From the NCBI GenBank assembly GCA_024223715.1, contig JAAEOA010000311.1:27653-91652 (forward strand): a DNA stretch of 64,000 nucleotides, in the 5' to 3' direction. Source of the stretch: a bacterium. Lineage in GTDB: Bacteria; Krumholzibacteriota; Krumholzibacteriia; LZORAL124-64-63. Position numbers and translations under genes: made by a program. A model generated the notes under the pieces. The model saw only the letters and a program-made list of their open reading frames with translations, did not search any database and had not been told where the DNA came from. Positions 16,179 through 23,676 of the stretch are shown piece by piece. The stretch's first letter is position 1. Every line of letters begins with the position of its first letter.

Positions 16179-17974
16179 ATTTTCTGTTTATTGTTCCCCG
16201 GGACAAGCATTTTGATATGGTGAGCATCCCTCCTGGTGTTATCTATGTGGCAACAAATCTAAAAGCTTCAGGTTACTCAGTGACCGGGCTGCACTTGAGC
16301 TTTGAAGAGGGCGACGAGCAGGCCATTTCCTCAGCCATCAAAAATAATAATATTGATGTGGTTCTGGTGGGTGGATTGTCTTCTCAATATACGGCCATCA
16401 AAACCATAATAAAAACTGTCAAAACCCTAAATTCGGGCATTAAGACCGTCGTTGGCGGCGGCATGGTCACCGCCGAACCGGAATTGGTTATGGCCAATAT
16501 TGGTGCTGATTTTGGCGTCGTCGGCCAGGGTGAAAACACCGTATGCTGCTTGGCCGGGGTTCTGGAAACTGGAGCTGATCCTGGTTCGGTTGATGGGCTG
16601 ATTTATTGGCTGGATGGCCGGTTGAAACACAACCCGCCCCGGGCTGAAGTTAAAGATTTGGACAGTCTTCCTTTCCCGGATTACAGCATTTTTGATTACC
16701 CGCAAATACCCAACATGGTTCAACACGTTTCCGGCCTACCAAAAAAAGTACTCAGCATTACCGCAAGTCGTTCGTGTCCGTACAATTGCACATTTTGTTA
16801 TCATCCCAGCGGTTCAAAATACCGGCGTCGCAGCATTGATAATATTTTCGAAGAAATCGATGAAATGCTTCAGAAGTATGAAATTGATCATGTGTCCATG
16901 GTGGATGAATTATTTGCTTCAGGGAAAGGGCGGTTGGAAGAATTTTGTGACCGGATGAAGCCTTATGATTTGACCTTTGCCTGTCAACTGAGGGTCGATG
17001 GGGTTGATGAAGACATGCTAATGCAGCTGAAAGAGGCTGGTTGCATACTGATAAGTTATGGCATTGAGAGTGCCGATAATGCCATTTTGAAAAGCATGCG
17101 GAAAAATACAACCATTGAACAAACGGAAAAAGCCCTGGAAGCCACCAGAAAAGCCGGAATTTTCATTCAGGGCTTTTTCATTTTCGGAGATATTGAAGAA
17201 ACCCAGGCCTCGGTGCAAACCACTTTGAAGTGGTGGTTGAACCATCTTGAATATGGCATCAATCTGGAAGTAATTGATATTTTCCCAGGCACGTACCTCT
17301 ATAAATATGCAGTGGAAAGAGGCATTATTGCCAACCGTTTGGAATTTCTTGAAAAAGGATGCCCGCGCACCAATGTCTCAAAACTTTCTGACGGGGAAAT
17401 GAACCAGCTTTTGGACAAAGTGATTTATTTGAGTGAAGAATTCCGAGGGGCAACGGCTGGGACCCGGGTTCAACGTCTTCATAAAAATGGAGCCTGCGAT
17501 ATGGCCGCTCCCTGTTTGCATTGTGGCCATGTAAATCATTTTCCTGAGGTGTTTTTTGAATTTAAAAACACCAGGAGCTCTGCAGCGGGAAGCTGCGAAA
17601 AATGTAAATCCAAAATGAAGATGCCTCCGGCTGATGCTATTTCTCGTTCCACATATAAGGTTGTATTAGACAAGGCGTTAGATGTTTATTTTGAGAAATG
17701 GGCAAACAAACGGATTGTCATTTGGGGAGCCACCGAAAAGACATCATGTCTGTTGCTGGGTTCACAATGCTTGCGCGACAGTGTGGTGGCTGTGGTGGAC
17801 CGGGATTTTACATTCAAGGCTGGTCGATTGCTTGATTTATTCGAAATTCAGGATCCCCAAATACTTCAAAATATGGAGTTTGATGCCTTGGTGATTGGGG
17901 CTGCGGGATACGAAGAGGAAATCCTCGATACTTTACATACCATGGGCCGGAAGTTTGAATTTTTGGATATTTAG
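16175..17974 (+). CDS. B12-binding-like radical SAM protein with C-terminal zinc ribbon and nucleotide-binding module
   Basis: A 599-residue protein with a TTG start overlapping the previous stop (TTGA). Residues 1-140 form a cobalamin-binding-like Rossmann domain, although the classical DxHxxG cobalamin motif is not seen. Residues 190-410 form a radical SAM domain with the cluster motif CPYNCTFC (Cys201, 205, 208). Residues about 445-485 carry CLHC and CEKC pairs like a zinc ribbon. Residues 505-599 are a Rossmann-like module (IVIWGATEKTS) also found at the C-termini of two other cluster proteins. The reaction, perhaps methylation or rearrangement of a sugar or lipid, is not predictable from sequence alone. 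Confidence 0.82.
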   Translation: MNFLFIVPRDKHFDMVSIPPGVIYVATNLKASGYSVTGLHLSFEEGDEQAISSAIKNNNIDVVLVGGLSSQYTAIKTIIKTVKTLNSGIKTVVGGGMVTAEPELVMANIGADFGVVGQGENTVCCLAGVLETGADPGSVDGLIYWLDGRLKHNPPRAEVKDLDSLPFPDYSIFDYPQIPNMVQHVSGLPKKVLSITASRSCPYNCTFCYHPSGSKYRRRSIDNIFEEIDEMLQKYEIDHVSMVDELFASGKGRLEEFCDRMKPYDLTFACQLRVDGVDEDMLMQLKEAGCILISYGIESADNAILKSMRKNTTIEQTEKALEATRKAGIFIQGFFIFGDIEETQASVQTTLKWWLNHLEYGINLEVIDIFPGTYLYKYAVERGIIANRLEFLEKGCPRTNVSKLSDGEMNQLLDKVIYLSEEFRGATAGTRVQRLHKNGACDMAAPCLHCGHVNHFPEVFFEFKNTRSSAAGSCEKCKSKMKMPPADAISRSTYKVVLDKALDVYFEKWANKRIVIWGATEKTSCLLLGSQCLRDSVVAVVDRDFTFKAGRLLDLFEIQDPQILQNMEFDALVIGAAGYEEEILDTLHTMGRKFEFLDI

Positions 17975-18010
17975 GAGGCTTTCGGGAAATCCAGTGCCGA
18001 AAACAGCCTC
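17975..18010. terminator. Bidirectional hairpin between the two glycan operons
   Basis: GAGGCT plus TTCGG at 17975-17985 pairs with CCGAA and AGCCTC at 17997-18010, with a small bulge. It starts right after the TAG of the radical SAM gene and ends just before the stop of the convergent minus-strand gene. The position suits a shared terminator; neither side has a long T-run. Confidence 0.45.
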
Positions 18011-18013
18011 TTA

Positions 18014-19327
18014 TCAGGCTAATTGTTCATGAATCCATTGCACAATGTTCTGACTTTTTTCTTCTACTGAAACGTATTGAAGCTGGTATTTTTCGGTGAG
18101 TGTTTTTATATCCTCAGCCAATTGAATTTTCCCTTCAGGTTGAAGCCATTGCTCTGCTTCATTCCAGAAGTCCCCTGAGTTTTGAACTACTTTCATGACG
18201 TTGGCCGAAAGGGGGATATTCCCTTTTTGGGTCCATTCAGGTTTGGGGCTGGGAACTAAAAAAGGTGGAGTCCAAACCAGAGTGGGTTTACCAAGCTGAA
18301 AGGCATCAAACAATACACTGCTGAAGCCAATACCGCCGACCAGATCCGAAGCATTCAAAACATCGGGCAGTTGGTCGCCAAAAATACGTGGTGGAGTAAG
18401 ATTAAATTTTCGGGCCATATTTTCCAGACAGGAAGTGATGTTGGCAAAGACCTCTGGTCTGGCTTCCGCAGGGTGAAGTTTGATAAGAAACTCCAGGTTG
18501 TTTTTGAAGTCATTTTTGGCCAACTCAGCAAACAGAGATTCAAACAAATTGATGGTATTGAGTTGGCCCCGGACCAGATTGTTGAGGGAGCGGGCTTCAA
18601 TCCAACGACCCATCATGCTGATGACTGTTTTGTCGGGATCGATCCCCAATTTCAGGCAAGATTCATTTCGCGTTCCAACATTTCCGGCTACGGTGTCCAC
18701 GGGAGTTCCCAGGCCAAGAAATTTGGTTCCCTGGTCCGGGAAATTCTCCAGCAATTCTTCGAATAGTTCCACTTCCATGGGTGAATCAAGGTTCACAAAT
18801 TCAGAAGTGAAAAACATGGGCATATGACCTTTTACTTCCGAAAATTCCCAGCGAATTTGATTGAAGAAAAACCCGTGCTCCAAATTCATTGTAATAATTC
18901 CCAGATCTCTGGCAGCACGGACAATGCTGCGGGCATGGCTGCCATAGTCGGCACCACTGAGGACCAAATCGATAGGGTGCTTTTTATGTAGCAGTCGAAA
19001 GTAAGCCGCTTGTTTCAGAAGTTGGGTCACTTTGGGACGAAGAGAGTTCTGAGAATCTATCTTGGCCGTTTGAAAACCCAGGGCCTGGATATCGTTCTGA
19101 AGGTTCTCCTCAAGGACTTTAACGTTGCGGTCAATGTCATTCTGCAAGCAATTGTGGTCTTCTCCCATCATGGCGCCGGTGATCTCAAAAGGATTGCTCA
19201 CCTTAAGGCTGGGATTAGATTTCAACGCATCCAGACCATTGCCAATGATGTGAAAATTGTCCGCCAGATGTTTGAATAGAATTTGGCTGCGTTCGGGCAT
19301 AAGGCCATTGATGTAAATAGTTTTCAC
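18014..19327 (-). CDS. GT-B-like glycosyl- or glycerophosphotransferase family protein
   Basis: A 437-residue protein, the last gene of the long minus-strand cluster. The C-terminal half has the hallmarks of a GT-B fold nucleotide-sugar domain (KTVISMMGRW, LIKLHPAE, then a DLVGGIGFSSVLFDAFQLGKPTLVW acceptor/nucleotide loop), as in CDP-glycerol glycerophosphotransferase-like and UDP-GlcNAc 2-epimerase-like proteins. The N-terminal half resembles the matching Rossmann domain (DLVLSGADYGSHAR). It probably transfers a sugar or polyol-phosphate. The donor cannot be read. It overlaps the upstream gene by four bases. Confidence 0.6.
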   Translation of the reverse strand: MKTIYINGLMPERSQILFKHLADNFHIIGNGLDALKSNPSLKVSNPFEITGAMMGEDHNCLQNDIDRNVKVLEENLQNDIQALGFQTAKIDSQNSLRPKVTQLLKQAAYFRLLHKKHPIDLVLSGADYGSHARSIVRAARDLGIITMNLEHGFFFNQIRWEFSEVKGHMPMFFTSEFVNLDSPMEVELFEELLENFPDQGTKFLGLGTPVDTVAGNVGTRNESCLKLGIDPDKTVISMMGRWIEARSLNNLVRGQLNTINLFESLFAELAKNDFKNNLEFLIKLHPAEARPEVFANITSCLENMARKFNLTPPRIFGDQLPDVLNASDLVGGIGFSSVLFDAFQLGKPTLVWTPPFLVPSPKPEWTQKGNIPLSANVMKVVQNSGDFWNEAEQWLQPEGKIQLAEDIKTLTEKYQLQYVSVEEKSQNIVQWIHEQLA

Positions 19328-20055
19328 TGGGCCGCCTCCGGGTCCTGTGACTGAGACTTCATTTGTCCCACAAGAATTTCATTGATCAGGAAATGGTACT
19401 CCTGGCCCAGATCCAGAATAATCTCCGGGACCTCTTCAGCACCCATAAGTTTGGGACGCAAATAATCGATGATATCTGCATCGGACTGATTGGTATCCAT
19501 TTTCAGAAGCTCTGGGTAGTTGTTTTGCAGGCAGGATTTTACTGAATTATGGTCCATTAGTATTTGGCCAAAACAATTTGGACAAAGAAAAGAGCGGCAA
19601 ACCAGCAAACTGACCAGGACCTGAGCTCGAAGTTCATGTTTGCAATGAGGGCAGGGGCCAGAAAAAATGAATATTGATGGGCCGTTGGCCACCGAGATAT
19701 CCACTTGGTCAGGTACGAACACACTTTGGTTGTCGTGCCCGTCGGTCAACAGTTCAACCAGCCAGACCGGTTGCTTGGGGACAGGAATGTTATTAAGCAA
19801 ATCACGTCGGTCAAGCATAAGGGCCAACCGCACCAGAGCTTCCGGTTCCAGACTGTAGGCGGAATTGGCTGCGGCAAAATTTTGGTACAAAGAGCTGGCT
19901 GTTTCGGCTTGTCCGGCAAGGATAAGCAAGCGGATGGTCTCGGCCATAAGCTCATAATCGCCCGGGTTTTTACCCAGAATTTCCCCGGCTTGCTGCATGG
20001 CTGGAGTCAATTGGCCTTTCAACCGCAATTCCTTAATGGAAGCAGTAATGCTCAC
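19324..20055 (-). CDS. Helical repeat protein with zinc ribbon, unknown function
   Basis: A 243-residue protein. Residues 1-110 look like TPR-type helices (LKGQLTPAMQQAGEILGKNPGDYELMAETIRLLILAG in outline). Residues 135-165 hold CPHC and CPNC pairs about 23 residues apart, consistent with a zinc ribbon. It overlaps both neighbours by four bases, so it is translated within the glycan operon. No family is recognised. The zinc ribbon is reminiscent of the Cys pairs in the radical SAM protein at 16175, but no relation is claimed. Confidence 0.6.
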   Translation of the reverse strand: MSITASIKELRLKGQLTPAMQQAGEILGKNPGDYELMAETIRLLILAGQAETASSLYQNFAAANSAYSLEPEALVRLALMLDRRDLLNNIPVPKQPVWLVELLTDGHDNQSVFVPDQVDISVANGPSIFIFSGPCPHCKHELRAQVLVSLLVCRSFLCPNCFGQILMDHNSVKSCLQNNYPELLKMDTNQSDADIIDYLRPKLMGAEEVPEIILDLGQEYHFLINEILVGQMKSQSQDPEAAQ

Positions 20056-21113
20056 AGGTTTTCCCCAGTGGGTTTGAGTTCACCCGGGCCACTTTCAAGA
20101 GAAAGGGAACCGGCGGGTAATGGATAAGGAGCTCCCGGTCCGTTGCTTTGGGGGGCGATTTCAGCCCAGGCGGAGCGAAGGCTTTCACTGGTCCAGTCAT
20201 CTTTGCCAAGGGCTTCAGCAAGGAATTGATACAACGGACTATCGGTAATTTCAAGCCAGAAACTGGCGGCCAGATGCATGTATTGGCGACACAGATCGTG
20301 GTCACCCCAGGCCAGGACATCTATTCCATAGGTGTGCAGGCAAATGTAGGCCAGCCGTTGCATTATTTGCGGATGAAGGTCCATCAGGTGCTTGGCGTTG
20401 TCTGGCAAACAGGCATTCAGAACAAAGGTTTTGGTCAAATGAATGGACAGAACCAGAGACTTGTCCTGAATCATGCGGGTGGAAGCGCTGAAGGGGTGCT
20501 TGCGGTATTGAACCAGCGGTTCCTTTAGGTACCCAACATCCCATTTCAGGTTCAAAAGGAGCAGGGCGAGACTGTCGGTGAAGTTGTAACCGCCAATGGC
20601 CCGCAGGCATTCGGTTCGCATCAGGGTTTGTACCGGGACGGTGTGCCAGCCCAGCAAATTGACTCTTGCTTCGGACAAGCCGGGAATGATGCCGCTTTCC
20701 CGGTAAATCATTTGCGGTTCGCCTTCGTTGCCCTGTCCGTCGATATACTGTTTTTCACTGTAAACATAACCCAGGTCAGGGCGATGCTGATACACTTCCA
20801 GGCATTTTTCGATGTACGTGGGCGTCAGTCGGTCGTCTGCGTGCAGGAAGTTTATGTAAGTGCCTTGGGCTTTCTCCAGGCATCGGTTCCAGTTATCGAT
20901 GGGTATGGAAGTGTGTTGAGTGGGGAAATAAGGCCTCACTCGGGAGTCCTTGCCGGCCCAGTGCTCAATCACCTGCCGGCTATTGTCTGTGGAGGCATTA
21001 TCCACTACCACAATTTCAATGTTCCGGTAAGTCTGACTCAGGGCGCTGGCCAGACTTTCATCCAGATAGTGACCCTGGTTAAAGTTGGGTATGGCAATTG
21101 TTACCAGGGGCAT
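20052..21113 (-). CDS. Family 2 glycosyltransferase
   Basis: A 353-residue GT-A enzyme. The N-terminal signature VTIAIPNFNQGHYLDESLAS, VVDNASTDNS and the DxD-like LHADDRL around residue 95 are classic for GT2, which transfers sugars from nucleotide donors with inversion. Residues 230-353 are a helical C-terminal extension without recognised motifs. It overlaps the next gene by four bases and lies 11 bases from the upstream radical SAM gene. Confidence 0.88.
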   Translation of the reverse strand: MPLVTIAIPNFNQGHYLDESLASALSQTYRNIEIVVVDNASTDNSRQVIEHWAGKDSRVRPYFPTQHTSIPIDNWNRCLEKAQGTYINFLHADDRLTPTYIEKCLEVYQHRPDLGYVYSEKQYIDGQGNEGEPQMIYRESGIIPGLSEARVNLLGWHTVPVQTLMRTECLRAIGGYNFTDSLALLLLNLKWDVGYLKEPLVQYRKHPFSASTRMIQDKSLVLSIHLTKTFVLNACLPDNAKHLMDLHPQIMQRLAYICLHTYGIDVLAWGDHDLCRQYMHLAASFWLEITDSPLYQFLAEALGKDDWTSESLRSAWAEIAPQSNGPGAPYPLPAGSLSLESGPGELKPTGENL

Positions 21114-21124
21114 GGGTGGCCTCT

Positions 21125-22129
21125 CTAGAATAGGTCCAACAGACGATCGGCATTGCTGTCCAGTTCATCTTCCATATTGGCTGAAGTATCGGGGGCCGTG
21201 CAGTTTTTGCAAATGGGATTTTTCATCCGATTACCTTTTAACTGCATGCGAAGGAAAGATTTCTGTTTGCCGCCATTCCATATTTCCGTCAAAGGCGTTT
21301 GAGTAATATTACCAAGACCTGCGGGATCTGATTCCATACAGCATGGGTACACATCGCCATTGGGATAAACTGTCAGGGTGTAGAAACAAATGGGACACAC
21401 CAGTCTTGGGTCGTGTTCCTGACCCCAGAGGTCGACCAGGGTTTGTTCCTTAATCATGTCGGTGTAATCAATTTCGTGAAATACGGGCACAATTTTTTCC
21501 ACAAACATTCGATCACTGATATCGCGGAATAGGTCGTAAAACTTCTCTTCGTCACCTTCTTCGAGGGCAACATCGGCAATTTTCACGTACACCAGACAGT
21601 CTTTTTTGTTTTCGTTGAAGTAGCGGATGTTTTCCACCAGACCATCGAAATCGATACGGGCACCGCAGACCTCATAATATTTTTCAGCTGTCAGGCCCTG
21701 CATGCTGATGCGCAGAGTATCGAGGCCGGCGTCAATAAGGGCACGGCTGGTTTCGGGTTTGAGCAGGGCGCCGTTGGTAATAAAGGCCAGATTTTCCGCC
21801 ACATCGAGTTTTTTGAGATGGGCAATCTTTTTGGCCAGCAGTTTGTTGGTCAAAGGTTCGCCCACGCCATAAAGGAAAAGAGTTTTAATGCGGTCTGGAA
21901 AAGCCCTGAGCTGCTCCGCAGCCTCCAGAAAAATTTCCCAGCTCATAATTTCCGGGATGAAACCTTTTGCTTTGAGATCGTCTTTGGGTAAAACCTGCAC
22001 ACAGTATTTGCATTTAAAATTGCAAACGGTTGAAACCGAAAGAAACACTGAAAAAGGTGTTTTCAGGGGAAGGACTTCTTTTAACTGCACCCGATCCATT
22101 CCGTAGCCGGGTTTTATTTCCGAACCCAT
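21125..22129 (-). CDS. Radical SAM/SPASM protein
   Basis: A 334-residue radical SAM protein with the cluster motif CNFKCKYC (Cys36, 40, 43), a GEP motif in YGVGEPLTN, and a C-terminal SPASM-type Cys set (CPIC, CC, CKNC) for additional iron-sulfur clusters. SPASM enzymes modify peptides, sugars or other substrates by radical chemistry. Its sequence is clearly related to the C-terminal half of the fusion protein at 26199-28103. Placement inside the glycan operon points to sugar or glycan-carrier modification (inference). The ATG at 22129 follows GGAGATCCC. Confidence 0.87.
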   Translation of the reverse strand: MGSEIKPGYGMDRVQLKEVLPLKTPFSVFLSVSTVCNFKCKYCVQVLPKDDLKAKGFIPEIMSWEIFLEAAEQLRAFPDRIKTLFLYGVGEPLTNKLLAKKIAHLKKLDVAENLAFITNGALLKPETSRALIDAGLDTLRISMQGLTAEKYYEVCGARIDFDGLVENIRYFNENKKDCLVYVKIADVALEEGDEEKFYDLFRDISDRMFVEKIVPVFHEIDYTDMIKEQTLVDLWGQEHDPRLVCPICFYTLTVYPNGDVYPCCMESDPAGLGNITQTPLTEIWNGGKQKSFLRMQLKGNRMKNPICKNCTAPDTSANMEDELDSNADRLLDLF

Positions 22130-22143
22130 GGGATCTCCTTTGC

Positions 22144-23577
22144 CTAATTGGCTTGTTGCTTGCCTTGTTGTAAATCTTTGGCGCGCTGGGAATATATCCT
22201 GAATTCCTGGAATTTTTCATGGAATTCATTCAACTCGGACAGTTCCATATTGTATGGCTTGAGGTAAAGCTGGTTAGGGTTGTCCGCGTGCAGTCCCAGA
22301 TTTCCCTCCCAAAGCCGGTTCAGGTCTACATCGTTGACAAAAAGATTGTCTTTGACGGCCTGATTGAAAAGCCTTGTTCCCGGGAAAGGAATCAAATTGA
22401 ATACGTTGTTCATGTCCAGTTTCAATTCCTGAATCATGTTCAGGGTATCGTTCATGGTCTGGGTGGTTTCTTCTGGAAAGCCCATAATAAAATAAGCCCT
22501 GGTTAGCAGGTTATGGCTTTTGTAAATATCCGTCACCTCAAAAATTTTCTCCCGATCAAGCCGCTTGCCGATGATCTCGTTTCGCATGTGGTCGTTTCCA
22601 TGCTCTATGGGCATAATCACATAAACACAACCGGCTTCCACCATAGCGGCGGCAATTTCCTCGTCAATACTACTAATGATGTATCCGTTGATGCTTTCAA
22701 ACTGAATTTTCATGTCTCGCTGAACAATTTCATTACAGATGCCAATAATATGTTTCTTGTTGAGGGTCAGGTTGTCATCAATGAAACCAAAATAATTCAG
22801 GTCGAATTTATCGTATAGCATTTCCATTTCGTCCACAACCAGAGAGGGGCTGCGCAAACGCAAACCCTTGCCCATTAATGGGTGTATGGAGCAGAAAGAG
22901 CAATCGTAAGGACAACTGCGGCTGGTGAGAATGGGCACCGACATTTTGATGTCCAGACCCCTCGGGTTGTACCAGGTGCTGTGGTCGGTAAAATAATCGG
23001 GCAGGTTGAACAAATCCCAGGCAGGGGTTGCCAGCTGGTCCAGATCTTTCAGGAATTTTTTCCGGGGTGTGCTGATGGTATCATTTTTATGGTCCACGAA
23101 AGTGATACCGGCTATGTGGTTCAAGTTTTTGCTGGGACCGCTTTGCCAGGCTTCCGAAAGGCCCACGGCCTGGCTTTCACCTTCTCCGAGAACAACCGCA
23201 TCGATGTCTGGGCAATTGCGAACAATGTCTTCGGCAAAAAGAGTGGGGTGGATGCCTCCAATGGCAATGGCACGATCCTGTTGATCCTCTTTCAGGGCGG
23301 TGGCCAGTTTTCGGACAAAAGGAAAATGCTCGGACAAAAGACAGTTAATACCCACCCAACCGGCTTGGCTGTCATGAGCCTGGTCAAGAACCGCTTGAAT
23401 GTAAAAGGAGTCAGGGTCGACACCCTCATCGGGTTGCAGCATGTTGAGATCAAGAATGTTGGGGTCGTGCCCTCCTTGCCGTAAGGCAGCGGCCAGACAC
23501 AAAAGAGAAAGGGAAGGATGGCGGTCTACTCTTTTTACGTAATCCATGGTGTAGGCTGAAACGAGTAGGACTTTCAA
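22144..23577 (-). CDS. B12-binding-domain radical SAM protein
   Basis: A 477-residue protein starting with a TTG after AGGAG. Residues 1-150 form a cobalamin-binding-like domain (ILDLNMLQPDEGVDPDSF, GGIHPTLF, VLGEGE). Residues 215-440 form a radical SAM domain with CPYDCSFC (Cys222, 226, 229). The architecture is that of the BchE/P-methylase class B enzymes, which perform methylation, cyclisation or oxygen-independent chemistry. It shares layout with the protein at 16175-17974 but lacks that protein's C-terminal extras. The substrate is unknown. Confidence 0.87.
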   Translation of the reverse strand: MKVLLVSAYTMDYVKRVDRHPSLSLLCLAAALRQGGHDPNILDLNMLQPDEGVDPDSFYIQAVLDQAHDSQAGWVGINCLLSEHFPFVRKLATALKEDQQDRAIAIGGIHPTLFAEDIVRNCPDIDAVVLGEGESQAVGLSEAWQSGPSKNLNHIAGITFVDHKNDTISTPRKKFLKDLDQLATPAWDLFNLPDYFTDHSTWYNPRGLDIKMSVPILTSRSCPYDCSFCSIHPLMGKGLRLRSPSLVVDEMEMLYDKFDLNYFGFIDDNLTLNKKHIIGICNEIVQRDMKIQFESINGYIISSIDEEIAAAMVEAGCVYVIMPIEHGNDHMRNEIIGKRLDREKIFEVTDIYKSHNLLTRAYFIMGFPEETTQTMNDTLNMIQELKLDMNNVFNLIPFPGTRLFNQAVKDNLFVNDVDLNRLWEGNLGLHADNPNQLYLKPYNMELSELNEFHEKFQEFRIYSQRAKDLQQGKQQAN

Positions 23578-23676
23578 ACTCGGAGCTCCTTGAAAGGGTC
23601 AGATGTCCCGCTTAATATACATGAGAATAGCCGTCATGGTAAGGGGTTAAGAGATTTGAAATGGAATCAAACAATT

